Of a stretch of DNA of 50,859 bases, positions 17,201 to 26,062 are shown in pieces. Under the pieces are notes generated by a model. The model was not told the DNA's origin. It ran no database searches and saw nothing but the letters and a program-made list of their open reading frames with translations. Source of the DNA: a virus. The stretch is from positions 1-50,859 of IMG/VR virus record IMGVR_UViG_3300032020_000006. The stretch is one strand, 5' to 3'. The stretch's first letter is position 1. Every line of letters begins with the position of its first letter. A program made the translations under genes and the position numbers.

Positions 17201-17552
17201 ATTACTCTGCTGGCAATCCACCACCGAGAAAGAAGCGGAAGACAAAATTCAAGAATATTTAAAGAATTATCCGCATCTCCGAAATCCCGCGTGTATTGAT
17301 TTACTGCGACAAGCCGTGAAAACTTGGCAGAAGATACAGTATTTAGAAGGATTGTGGGAGAAAACGGAAGATGAGAAACAAAAGACGAAGATGAGCGATA
17401 AAATTGAAAAGTTGACGCGAACTTGGATTCAGATGATTGCGAATCTTGGTTTATCCTTCACGAAACAACAATTTATCAGCAAAAAAGCTCCGTTAGTGAA
17501 TCCTCCCGAAGAAATGTTCAAGATGCTGAAACGGAAGGAGAAAGATAAATGA
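17166..17552 (+). CDS. terS: Terminase small subunit, probable
   Basis: 128 residues from ATG at 17166, nine bases after GGAGG. It is helical and highly charged: LCWQSTTEKEAEDKIQ, ACIDLLRQAVKTWQKIQYLE, with a conserved-looking end. Its stop overlaps the terminase large subunit start (ATGA), the standard arrangement. It resembles P27-type small terminases in size and layout. Assigned mainly by position. Confidence 0.6.
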   Translation: MNGLRETLTKLELLCWQSTTEKEAEDKIQEYLKNYPHLRNPACIDLLRQAVKTWQKIQYLEGLWEKTEDEKQKTKMSDKIEKLTRTWIQMIANLGLSFTKQQFISKKAPLVNPPEEMFKMLKRKEKDK

Positions 17553-19219
17553 CCTCTTGGGAAAGTATTGATCCAGAAATTCTTGTTAAAGCGTACGAAG
17601 ATCCGATAGCTTTTGTTACTACAATATTGCCTCAACTACCCATCGAACTAAGTCAGAATCAAGTAAGAATTCTCAGGACGTTCTACGATAAAGACAAGAA
17701 GTACACAGAATTGCAACTTGTTATAGGTCGCAAGGGTGGCAAAACGCTTCTTGTTTCCATAATCGTCCTTTACGAAGTTTACAAACTTCTTCTCACTAAA
17801 GATCTACACAAGAAATATGGACTGATTCCCGACGCCCCAATTTATCTCATGTGTGTCAGCACCAGCTACGAGCAGGCGTTAGGAGTGGTTTTCCAATATA
17901 TTTCTGCTTTGGCTCAGGGAAGTTGGTATCTAAGTAACTATATCGTAAATATTACCAAAGAAGAAATAGAGTTTGCACAAAGAATCAAAGTTCGATGCCA
18001 ACCATGCAGTAGCAGAAGCGGACTTGGCTTTCCTACCTTTTTGAACGTATATGACGAGCACGCCCACATGCTCACGCGATCGGGCAACGCTGCGGGCGAC
18101 GTGGTTTACAATGCGTTGCAACCTAACTTGAAGGTCTTTCGCGGAGACGGCAAAAGCGTCACCATCAGCACGCCCGCGGGCATGGATGGAATATTTTGGG
18201 AACTGTTCAAAACTGGATATGCTGAAGAAGTAAAGCAGAAATGTGATGAACAAGGAACACAACCGTGGAGAGTTGTATTTCAATATTCAAGTTGGGAAAC
18301 AAACCCAACATTGCCATACGACCATCCCGAAATGCAGAAGGAACTGAAGGCGGATCCCCGAAACTTCGAAATGCAATTTGAAGGACTGTTCAGTTCAGTT
18401 CTGCAAGCCGCGTTAGAAGAGAAACAAATTGAAGAATGTGCAATTGGAGTAGAAATCGACGAGAACCTTGAGGATAAGGAAACTCCAAGAATAATCGTGA
18501 TGGATCCTGCAACTGTTGGTTCTGAATATGCGGTAGCGATGGGACATTTAACAGATAAACCAAAGAAGGATTTGGTAGTCGTAGATTTAGTTAAGACTTT
18601 TAAGGGTTCACATAAACATCCCGTGGACATCAACAATGTAGAAAACTTTACACGACAATTATGTAGAAACTTCAAAATCATCTTTATTGGTATCGACCAG
18701 CACCAAAGTGCAGACACAATTCAACGATTCGAAAAAGAAGGTTTGCCCATTCATCTTGTAAACATCACTCCCAAATACAACATGGAAATGTATACTGAAC
18801 TTTTCCGCAGAGTAAACACAATTCACATAATCTATCCGAACAAACCTGAAATTAAAGAAGAACTAAAGTTTCTTCAGAAGAAATACGCGGGATGGGGCTG
18901 GAGAATCGAAGCCGCCCGTGGGCATAATGATGATATCCCCGACGCTATCGCGAATCTATGTTTGCTCTTAACTCAGAACATTGGAAAGCGCGCGGAATGG
19001 GCGGAGATGGTGAAAAATGAAGACAACAAGTGGTCAGATGCTCTTAGAAAAGCTGTCGAAAAATATTTTGAAGACTATTCTGGTTGCCGAGAAGAAAGAG
19101 AAGAACTTGAAAATATTGTGAACATGGCATGGGAAGAAGGTTACGAAGACGCCCGCGAAACCGTCGGCGACTGGATTGACCTATCCGATTTTGCTTCCGA
19201 CAATTCATGGAGAGATTAA
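17549..19219 (+). CDS. terL: Terminase large subunit
   Basis: 556 residues. The ATPase domain has VIGRKGGKTLLVS (Walker A, residues 58-70) and FLNVYDEHAHM (Walker B with catalytic Glu, about 164-174). The RNase H-like nuclease domain has IIVMDPATVGSEYAVAMG (first Asp, about 313) and GHNDDIPDAIANL (last Asp pair, about 470). All main packaging-motor motifs are present at normal length. It is within the early operon, far from portal and capsid genes. Confidence 0.93.
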   Translation: MTSWESIDPEILVKAYEDPIAFVTTILPQLPIELSQNQVRILRTFYDKDKKYTELQLVIGRKGGKTLLVSIIVLYEVYKLLLTKDLHKKYGLIPDAPIYLMCVSTSYEQALGVVFQYISALAQGSWYLSNYIVNITKEEIEFAQRIKVRCQPCSSRSGLGFPTFLNVYDEHAHMLTRSGNAAGDVVYNALQPNLKVFRGDGKSVTISTPAGMDGIFWELFKTGYAEEVKQKCDEQGTQPWRVVFQYSSWETNPTLPYDHPEMQKELKADPRNFEMQFEGLFSSVLQAALEEKQIEECAIGVEIDENLEDKETPRIIVMDPATVGSEYAVAMGHLTDKPKKDLVVVDLVKTFKGSHKHPVDINNVENFTRQLCRNFKIIFIGIDQHQSADTIQRFEKEGLPIHLVNITPKYNMEMYTELFRRVNTIHIIYPNKPEIKEELKFLQKKYAGWGWRIEAARGHNDDIPDAIANLCLLLTQNIGKRAEWAEMVKNEDNKWSDALRKAVEKYFEDYSGCREEREELENIVNMAWEEGYEDARETVGDWIDLSDFASDNSWRD

Positions 19220-19397
19220 CACGAAAGAAAAACCCAAAATTAAATGTCCCGACTTCATTACATGCACGCGCAAAGTCGATGCTAACGATTTCAATAAATA
19301 TTGTTGCAATGGCTACTATCAATGCTACTATTATTCGATTAATCACACAACATTTCTCAGTCCTACGCAATGGGCGAAAAAGAGGAATATAACATGA
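19191..19397 (+). CDS. Small Cys-rich protein, paralogue of the one at 39191
   Basis: Reads KIKCPDFITCTRK, FNKYCCNGYYQC and LSPTQWAKK. The start is unclear: TTG at 19191 or 19176 inside terL, or ATT at 19215 after GGAGAG. The stop overlaps the next ATG (ATGA). Spacing of Cys residues and the P.(Q/E)W end match the gene at 39191-39382, suggesting one zinc-binding family. Confidence 0.6.
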   Translation: MLPTIHGEINTKEKPKIKCPDFITCTRKVDANDFNKYCCNGYYQCYYYSINHTTFLSPTQWAKKRNIT

Positions 19398-19966
19398 AAA
19401 TCGCCCTAGTCGGAACACACAACTCTGGCAAAACAACCGCCCTCTGGAACGTGGGTTCAGAACTGAAGAAGAGAGGATACAAAGATTTCACGTTAATTCA
19501 GGAAGTTGTGAGAGCCTGCCCATATCCCATGTTTGATCCAGCCTTTAATTTCCAATGCCAACTATGGACGATGTTGCATCAGATTCTCGCGGAAATGGAG
19601 GCTCAACGAAGATACAAGAATGTAATAACGGACAGATCTGTGTTCGACCAGTTAGTTTACTATCGAGCAAAGTTGCCGAATAAGTCTGACTACCTTAAAG
19701 ATCCTTATTATGCAGAATTGACGATGTTAAGAAATCTCGCAAACAAATGGGAAGACTACTATCCTTATGATTACATTTTCTGGTTTAGACCGCTGGAAGT
19801 TGACAACAAACGGAAACAGTTTCAAAAATGTGTGGACAAGTTGTTTGGACATGAACTTTGGGAACCATTTCCCCAAACCTCTGTAGTAGAAGTTCGAACT
19901 CCCAAAAATGAAAGATGTAAAAAGGTTACGGAAAAAATTTTGGAGTTGTTTGAAAATGAAAAATGA
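19394..19966 (+). CDS. P-loop nucleotide/nucleoside kinase-like ATPase
   Basis: 190 residues from ATG at 19394. MKIALVGTHNSGKTTALWNV holds the Walker A motif at residues 7-15. VITDRSVFDQLVYY is the DRS/T motif of deoxynucleoside-kinase-like and NadR-like AAA_28 proteins, followed by a DYIFWFRP strand. It probably phosphorylates a nucleoside, nucleotide or cofactor. It follows a terminase and overlaps the holin-like gene. Confidence 0.7.
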   Translation: MKIALVGTHNSGKTTALWNVGSELKKRGYKDFTLIQEVVRACPYPMFDPAFNFQCQLWTMLHQILAEMEAQRRYKNVITDRSVFDQLVYYRAKLPNKSDYLKDPYYAELTMLRNLANKWEDYYPYDYIFWFRPLEVDNKRKQFQKCVDKLFGHELWEPFPQTSVVEVRTPKNERCKKVTEKILELFENEK

Positions 19967-20156
19967 TGAATTGTTGAATGAAATCCGCCACTTATTCGAA
20001 AGCTTCGACAAAGATTTGGAAGACCAAGGCAAAGATGTGGCATACGTAAAAGGAGTCATTGCGGAGATGCAGAGACACAATGGAAGAATAGTGAAACTTC
20101 TAGCAGGAATAATCACTACGTTACTTTCTGTAATCGTATATCTGGTGGCGACATGA
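19956..20156 (+). CDS. Small one-span membrane protein, holin- or spanin-like
   Basis: 66 residues. An N-terminal amphipathic coiled region (LLNEIRHLFESFDKDLEDQG) is followed by a C-terminal membrane span (LLAGIITTLLSVIVYLVAT) with little tail. This layout resembles XhlA-type small phage membrane proteins. It is followed with ATGA overlap by a zinc-peptidase gene, so a lysis pair is possible but unproven. Confidence 0.6.
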   Translation: MKNDELLNEIRHLFESFDKDLEDQGKDVAYVKGVIAEMQRHNGRIVKLLAGIITTLLSVIVYLVAT

Positions 20157-20548
20157 TGTTGAATCCGATAAAACTGCTTAAAAAATTCACGAACATCGTC
20201 GTCCGCTCGCTTCCTTGGCTTGAACGATACCGACTGATTCAAAAAGGCATCTCTATTTCACGCGTAGCAGCTTTCGTGACTCCAAAGGACTTGGAGACAC
20301 TTTATTTACATAAAGAAGGAACTTTCATTAAAAACCGAATCTACTGGGAAGAAAATATCGTTACTGTAATAACTCACGAAAAACTCCATATTATACTTCA
20401 CCAGATGAAACTAGACCACGAAAGCGACATGTTAGATAAAGTTTTTCCAATTATTTCCAAAAGCCACTTCTTTGTTGACGGAGACTGGGAGTGGCTTAAA
20501 GGAAAATGGCGTTGGGATGGAGAAAAATGGAGCAGAATGAATTTTTAA
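20153..20548 (+). CDS. Zinc metallopeptidase-like protein (HEXXHXXXH)
   Basis: 131 residues. THEKLHIILH gives His75-Glu76-x-x-His79 and His83, matching the zinc site of minimal gluzincin/metzincin-like viral peptidases. The C-terminus is Trp-rich (DGDWEWLKGKWRWDGEKWSR). Adjacent to the holin-like gene. Could act in egress or protein processing; the substrate is unknown. Confidence 0.6.
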   Translation: MMLNPIKLLKKFTNIVVRSLPWLERYRLIQKGISISRVAAFVTPKDLETLYLHKEGTFIKNRIYWEENIVTVITHEKLHIILHQMKLDHESDMLDKVFPIISKSHFFVDGDWEWLKGKWRWDGEKWSRMNF

Positions 20549-23049
20549 TAAAGTTCGAACAAATCTGTGGCGTTAAGAAACCCATATTCATTAACAGTAG
20601 CGACACGTTCGCGGTGACAGATGAATCCCTCAGATGGGCTAAAGATCTAACAGCAACAAGTATCGGCAGATATAGACTCACAAACAAAAACAGCGACGTA
20701 TGTGAACTCTGGATTGACGTTGACAATCACGACGGAATCCCATTCAAACAATATAAAGAAGAACGGTTGACTCCATCAATACAAAAACTGAACAACTTAG
20801 GAGTCTCGAACGACTACATCTTCCCGAAGGTCAGTGGCACAGGCATTCATCTTCACGTTTTTATAAGCGACCTTCCTACAAACGTGGACATAAATGATTT
20901 GTTTGCAAAAGCGACTCCCGAAAGTGCAGACCAAAGAAGTCTGGTCGAAAAACATAAGATAAGAGAGTATGGCGCCGACACCAGTACCAAGAAAGGATTT
21001 TGTGGTTACATGTCGATAGGTGAATTGTTAAAGGCTCGACAACTTCCAACATTCAAAGAAGCCGTCTTTCCTCAAATAAAACTGTTCAAATGCTCGCCCG
21101 AATTTTTCTTAAATCTCTCCTTAATCAAAGCAGATAGAGAACAAACAAAAATTGAGAAAGACGCAATCGTTGATTACGAAAGAGACGGAGACTTTATGAA
21201 TTTGTTTAAGTGTCCGCTCGTAGCGAACTTGGCTAAGAAAAGCGAACAGGAACATCATCTTTACCATAACGAACGTCTTTTTCTAATGTGTCAGTTCATC
21301 CATTTTGGTGAAGAAAGCAGAAAGAAATTTCACGAAATAATTTCTCACTGTGATGATTATAAGGAGAAACTTACTCAAGATTTCATAGACCACGCCATGA
21401 ACGCAAACTACCATCCGATAACGTGCAAGTGGGCGAAGGACATGCGACTGGGTTGCCCGCCAGACTGTAAAGGTTCGGGCGGAAAAAGTCCTATAAAGTT
21501 TGCGTGGACACCATTAAGTCTTGACGACCTAAAAAAAGAATATCGAAAAATCTTGTTGCTGGCTCCAGAAGACGACATTGTAATAGACATTCTCTTAGCG
21601 ACGATACTTGATCCAAAAATTGAAGGTGAACTTGTATGGCTGTTCTTTATTGCCCCCGCAGCGTGGGGAAAAACTGTTATTCTAAAATCTTTACATGATC
21701 CAAAATGGTCGCGCCTAGAAGACTCGATTACTCCGCAAACGTTCATCAGCGGAAAAACATACAAAGACAAGAAAACAGGCGAAGATAGACTTGTAGAAGG
21801 ATTACTTCCAAAACTTAACGGAAAAACACTAATTATCAAAGAATTCACAACCGAATTAATGCATGGCGAGGAAGTACGAAACGACGTTTTCGGGCAACTA
21901 AGAGCAATCCACGACAGATACTTCAGTAAGACGTTTGGAAGTATAGATGTTGACAAAATTCCTGAAGAATGGAAGCACGTAAAAATGGGATTCATCGCTG
22001 GATGTGTTCCCTACATAGATCGATATGGAACGTTGAACGTACTTCTTGGAGAAAGATATTTAAAACTTAGATTGAGACAGCCACCAAGAACAGAAGCGGC
22101 AAAAATAGCACTTATGAACGCTAAACAAATAGAACGAATGCAAGTCATCCTCAGTAAAAAAGTAAAACGCTTTATAGCCAATATTCAGATACCAGAAGAA
22201 ATTACTGAGCAAGATCCGCCAGAAGAATATCTCGATAAACTAGCCAATCTCGGCGAGTTCATCGTTCAATGTCGCAAACCAGTCACAACAACAAGAGACG
22301 GAATGGGTATTAAACTATACGAATATGAAGATCTCACAGAACTTCCAACAAGAGTTTCCGCTCAACTATGGAAACTTGGAAAAATGCTTATGATTGTTAC
22401 TAACGTCAGTAAATTCGACAAAACCATTTATAAGGCTCTCATTCGAGTAGCATTCGACACAATACCGCAAGAACGACTGGGAATAATCCTGACACTTTAT
22501 AACGAAAAACAACCCATGTCAAAAACAAGAATTTCAGAAATCCTCAAATGGGACTATAGAAAAGTCATTGAACACACAAAACAAATGGTATATCTCGGAT
22601 TACTGCATACAGATCCAAACGACAACTACTATCTTGACGAGTACATTCGCGCCACAATGAAGAAAGCCAACATACTGGAGAAGGTTAGAGGAACTAGCAT
22701 AAGTGGATTGGTTGACTACAACATAATAATAAACAATACTGCACCCTCTCTAAAGGATCTCCAGTATGGGAAATACCATGAAAATGTGGTTTTGTGCAGT
22801 GATGGAGCAGTTATTAATGGTGGTGTAACTACTGATGCCAAGAAACTATACGGTGAAAAGGTTGCATCTACAAGTTACCTTCAGAATCGTTGCATGGTCT
22901 GCGGTCGTGTTCCTGTGGGTAAAAATTTTGAGTTGATTCGCGACGGTTACGTAGACATTATTGTTAAGTTCTGTCGGGGCTGTTATGTGCGTTGGTTCTA
23001 TGAGCGTGAACGCATCGGCGACTACGACATGTGGGAGGTTCTACTTTAA
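20506..23049 (+). CDS. Replicative primase-helicase (AEP primase plus helicase)
   Basis: 847 residues (an ATG at 20527 is an alternative start). N-terminal archaeo-eukaryotic primase motifs: ELWIDVDNHDG (Asp71, Asp73) and VSGTGIHLHVF (His115). A Cys-bearing linker (CKWAKDMRLGCPPDCKGSGG) follows. The helicase part has APAAWGKTVILKS (Walker A, about 383-395) and KTLIIKEFTTE (Walker B-like), then a winged-helix region (ISEILKWDYRKVIEHTKQMV) and a final CMVCGR...CRGCY zinc ribbon. This is the domain order of many archaeal virus and plasmid replication proteins. Base composition becomes more GC-rich near its 3' end. Confidence 0.82.
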   Translation: MALGWRKMEQNEFLIKFEQICGVKKPIFINSSDTFAVTDESLRWAKDLTATSIGRYRLTNKNSDVCELWIDVDNHDGIPFKQYKEERLTPSIQKLNNLGVSNDYIFPKVSGTGIHLHVFISDLPTNVDINDLFAKATPESADQRSLVEKHKIREYGADTSTKKGFCGYMSIGELLKARQLPTFKEAVFPQIKLFKCSPEFFLNLSLIKADREQTKIEKDAIVDYERDGDFMNLFKCPLVANLAKKSEQEHHLYHNERLFLMCQFIHFGEESRKKFHEIISHCDDYKEKLTQDFIDHAMNANYHPITCKWAKDMRLGCPPDCKGSGGKSPIKFAWTPLSLDDLKKEYRKILLLAPEDDIVIDILLATILDPKIEGELVWLFFIAPAAWGKTVILKSLHDPKWSRLEDSITPQTFISGKTYKDKKTGEDRLVEGLLPKLNGKTLIIKEFTTELMHGEEVRNDVFGQLRAIHDRYFSKTFGSIDVDKIPEEWKHVKMGFIAGCVPYIDRYGTLNVLLGERYLKLRLRQPPRTEAAKIALMNAKQIERMQVILSKKVKRFIANIQIPEEITEQDPPEEYLDKLANLGEFIVQCRKPVTTTRDGMGIKLYEYEDLTELPTRVSAQLWKLGKMLMIVTNVSKFDKTIYKALIRVAFDTIPQERLGIILTLYNEKQPMSKTRISEILKWDYRKVIEHTKQMVYLGLLHTDPNDNYYLDEYIRATMKKANILEKVRGTSISGLVDYNIIINNTAPSLKDLQYGKYHENVVLCSDGAVINGGVTTDAKKLYGEKVASTSYLQNRCMVCGRVPVGKNFELIRDGYVDIIVKFCRGCYVRWFYERERIGDYDMWEVLL

Positions 23050-24729
23050 TTGTTGTTAAGTGTTGAACCCTTCGACGACAGCGTTGAAGGCACGTTACTT
23101 GACCTGTGGTATGTTGGCGGCGAGCACAAGACGGTTCGCCCGCCCTGTATGCCCCACTATTTCAGCCAAGTGGAACAGGGCGACGCGCAACTTGTGAGGC
23201 TCCGCCTCTTGAGCCAGCCGCAGATAGAGCAAATGGTTTATCGTGTTGACTTTCCGACGTTGCAGTCGTTGGATCGCTTTCGTCTTTTCGGGGCGATGGA
23301 GTCGCACAAAAGGTTCGTCGACGTGCTGACGTCTGACTTCGGCTTCGAGCAACCCTCTGGTGAACCTTCGGTTCTCAGTTGGGATGTGGAAAGCTTCACT
23401 TTCAGTAAGATAGCACCTGACTGGCGACGGGACACTATTCGTTCAATCAGCGTGTGGTCGTATGAGGAAAAGGTTGTGGAAACTTGGCGTGAACTGCTGG
23501 GCGACGCGGTGCTGATGGTTGGTAGTGATGACGAGTTCGGCATCTGCTGGAGCGTGGACGACGTCCATGATGAGGAATGGGTGATTCATCAATTTATCAA
23601 GTTCGTGCAGAGTTTCAATCCCGACGTGTTGTGTGGCTACAACGACGGCGACTATGATTTGCGTTTGCTTTTGACGCGGTGCAATATGCTTCGCATTGCA
23701 TGTCGCCTTGGAAGAGACGGCTCGATTCCTTATGTTCTCACTCGTCGGTATGAACGTCGGGGCAAAGAACGTGAAATCCAAATTGTGCGAATCCGTGGTC
23801 GAGTGCATTTTGACGTTCTCACCGAAGTCCTATTCGACCAGACACTTTACGATCTTAAAGGGCGCGGTCAAGTGGAAGTCGCTGCTCACTTCGGGTTTGC
23901 ACCGATTGAAGATGTGAACCATGCCAGCATTCCCGAAGAACGGCTTGCGGAAGTAAACTTGGACGACGCGCGTTGTTGCTATGGCTTGGCGAAACTTTAT
24001 TCAGAGAACATTTACGCTTTGTGTGATTATCTTAAAGTTCCGTTAAACTTGGTGGTCGAACGCTCTCCCTCCCACATTCCCAACTGGTTCTACGGGCAAG
24101 AGTATAGTCGGCTTGGAATCGTCAGCGACGGCTACAACAATGAGCGGTTCCCGCAGATCTTCGCTCGTGGAGGCAAACCCTACCAAGGGGCGTTCGTAAA
24201 CTGTTACAAGACGGGACTGTTTTGGAATGTGGAGCATATCGACTACGAAGGTTTCTATCCCTCCATCATGGTTGACTACAATCTCAGTCCTGAAACTGTG
24301 TCTCTTATGGAAACTAAACCGTACACGGGCGAGTACCATTTTGAACATCACGACGGTTACGACATTATCGAGGTTCCAGACAAGCCCAAGCAGGGGGAGG
24401 CACTGCAGTTCGTGTGTCGTGTTGACACTAGCAAAGATTCGGTGACTCGGACTCGGTTGAAGTGGATTGCTGATGAGCGGGCGAGGCTCAAGGCGGAGCA
24501 GAAGAAGACGGGGGATGAACGCCTAGAAAGTCGCCAGTATGCTTTGAAGGTGATTCAAAACACTCTCTATGGCTATAGTGGGACTCCCTACGCTCTCTAC
24601 GGCAACGTCCTTGTGGCGATTTTGATTACGGCTCTTGCGCGTTACCACATTCAAGAGTTGATGGGGAAATTGAAGAAGGAAGGGAAGCAGATTATTGAGG
24701 TAGATACAGATGGGTTGTATTGCGTATAG
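23050..24729 (+). CDS. polB: Family B DNA polymerase, exonuclease-palm subunit lacking the thumb
   Basis: 559 residues, TTG start right after the primase stop. Exo I VLSWDVESF (about 109-117), Exo II LCGYNDGDYDLRLL (about 193-206), motif A HIDYEGFYPSIM (about 396-407), motif B ALKVIQNTLYGYSG (about 497-510) and motif C VDTDGLYCV, with Asp552 and Asp554, are all present. The protein stops five residues after DTD, so the whole thumb is missing. That region is encoded at 13946-14479. The gene is visibly more GC-rich than its neighbours. A truncated pseudogene is less likely because every catalytic motif is intact and the missing part exists as a separate open gene. Confidence 0.88.
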   Translation: MLLSVEPFDDSVEGTLLDLWYVGGEHKTVRPPCMPHYFSQVEQGDAQLVRLRLLSQPQIEQMVYRVDFPTLQSLDRFRLFGAMESHKRFVDVLTSDFGFEQPSGEPSVLSWDVESFTFSKIAPDWRRDTIRSISVWSYEEKVVETWRELLGDAVLMVGSDDEFGICWSVDDVHDEEWVIHQFIKFVQSFNPDVLCGYNDGDYDLRLLLTRCNMLRIACRLGRDGSIPYVLTRRYERRGKEREIQIVRIRGRVHFDVLTEVLFDQTLYDLKGRGQVEVAAHFGFAPIEDVNHASIPEERLAEVNLDDARCCYGLAKLYSENIYALCDYLKVPLNLVVERSPSHIPNWFYGQEYSRLGIVSDGYNNERFPQIFARGGKPYQGAFVNCYKTGLFWNVEHIDYEGFYPSIMVDYNLSPETVSLMETKPYTGEYHFEHHDGYDIIEVPDKPKQGEALQFVCRVDTSKDSVTRTRLKWIADERARLKAEQKKTGDERLESRQYALKVIQNTLYGYSGTPYALYGNVLVAILITALARYHIQELMGKLKKEGKQIIEVDTDGLYCV

Positions 24730-24824
24730 GTTATGGAAATGGATGTATGAAAAAATCTACGGCTATGATCCTGAGATTTATCCAGAAGAACAAGGGGTTC
24801 CCATATTTCCTTAGGTGAATGAGC

Positions 24825-25022
24825 ATGGACGACCGCTACTGGTTTTTGCTTTTCGTCGCGTGGTTCACCGTTGACATCTTCTTATCTCTAATCGACAAGT
24901 TCGGCGTTCCAGTTTTGAGTCCCACTTTTCTGTGGTTAAGCGGGGTTGGTGCGGGTGTTGCTGTGGGCGTCGTGATTGGGGTGATTGAGGCTCAGAAGAT
25001 TAAGAAGGTGTTGGGGAGGTGA
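24825..25022 (+). CDS. Small two-span membrane protein
   Basis: 65 residues from ATG at 24825 (AGGTGA upstream; ATG 24819 possible). Two hydrophobic segments: WFLLFVAWFTVDIFLSLI and LWLSGVGAGVAVGVVIGVI. Basic end KIKKVLGR. No family recognised; small size and two spans allow a holin-like role. Confidence 0.55.
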   Translation: MDDRYWFLLFVAWFTVDIFLSLIDKFGVPVLSPTFLWLSGVGAGVAVGVVIGVIEAQKIKKVLGR

Positions 25023-25026
25023 GTAC

Positions 25027-25170
25027 ATGGACATTAAATGTAACAATAAATCGTGTCTCAACTTACTATGGAATGGTAAGTGTGGTGCTGAAGAGGTAGA
25101 AATGGAAACGAAAGAATATCGTTCAGAAGGCAAAGTAGTTAGAGTAACAGTATGCAGATCTGCTGATTGA
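25027..25170 (+). CDS. Small Cys-rich protein
   Basis: 47 residues; GGTGAGTAC precedes the ATG. CNNKSCLNLLWNGKCG is a compact metal-binding pattern (C-x4-C-x7-C), then a strand-rich end with one more Cys. Last gene of the early plus-strand operon. Function unknown. Confidence 0.55.
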   Translation: MDIKCNNKSCLNLLWNGKCGAEEVEMETKEYRSEGKVVRVTVCRSAD

Positions 25171-25903
25171 TAACTAAACCTAGCATTACCACTACTCAAA
25201 ATAGGGGTACTATACGAATGCTTTTCGGGGAATATTTGAGGGTAGGGGGGTTAAAGCTGGCAGGCGCAGGCTTCTTTTTCTTTTTCCGTCTATTCGCTTG
25301 TACTTCGTTCTATGATGTGGGTTTATGTTGTAATTGATCATAACATTATTGCGGTAAAGTTTTGTTTTACGGTAGAAATTTCGATGTTAGGAATAAGGGG
25401 AGAGAGCTAGTTTTTATAGTCTTTTGTTGTCTTATATAGTCGTGTATATACTTTAGTGCGTTTGTATATACAAGATTTCGTCGTGTCTTCGTCGTGTAGC
25501 ATGGTAATATCTCATACTACGAATCAAGACGAAGTGCTTACAACCTTGCGTTCAATACACAGTGTTCACTCGCACCCTATATAATGATATCATTCATGCT
25601 TCATGGATTTATGGTGTTCGCTGTTCGAAGCTGTTCAAAACTACGTTATTTTTTATGAAGCTCTGATCTACGAGCTTCTTTTTACCGTAAAATCTTATGG
25701 ATTCGATTAAACGAAAAAGCTTCGTATTTGTTTCGGTTTTATTCCGTGCTTTTAATGGTATAATACGACCTTACGATTGGTTGAACCTATAATTATTATG
25801 GTTTGTTTGTTAAAAGAAGGTTAAAATAAGCTTGTTTTTTGGGTTTGCTGTGCCTCAAAATGAGTTTATGGCGAAATAAAAACGAAGAGAAAAAAAAAGG
25901 AAT
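25171..25903. other. Non-coding region between convergent operons, candidate origin or terminator region
   Basis: About 730 AT-rich bases without a convincing gene. It holds an 11-base tandem repeat (TTCGTCGTGT at 25477 and 25488), two GTATATAC palindromes (25444-25451, 25464-25471), a 12-base palindrome AATGATATCATT (25583-25594) and an inverted pair TTTTACGGTA (25365-25374) and TACCGTAAAA (25683-25692). Transcription converges on it from both sides. Replication origin, termination zone or non-coding RNA are all possible. Confidence 0.5.
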
Positions 25904-26062
25904 TTAACGTTTTTCTACTTTTATTTCTATTGTGTCGATCCATTGATAACTGTCTTCTAATACTCTATATTCGGCTTCTTTAATGGCTTCTTTTTTGTTT
26001 TTTGCTTCTACGTTATAGTAATATTCTACTTCTACAGTTTTTATTACGGTGTACTTTTTCAT
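25904..26062 (-). CDS. Small basic protein, unknown
   Basis: 52 residues (MKKYTVIKTVEVEYYYNVEA, then KKEAIKEAEYRV and IDTIEIKVEKR): strand-helix-strand pattern. The ATG directly follows the stop of the next upstream gene. Last gene of the minus-strand accessory operon. Short sequences of this type (strand, EA.kkA helix, strand) recur in phages; function unknown. Confidence 0.6.
   Translation of the reverse strand: MKKYTVIKTVEVEYYYNVEAKNKKEAIKEAEYRVLEDSYQWIDTIEIKVEKR

Noticed and set aside
23050-24729. Polymerase gene as a simple truncated pseudogene
   Set aside because: All exonuclease and palm motifs are intact and the missing thumb exists as a separate open gene in the same operon.
24600-24830. 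Split intein at the motif C site
   Set aside because: Only two residues (CV) follow DTDGLY before the stop, no intein-like block follows, and the thumb protein has no intein C-part before its first thumb residues.
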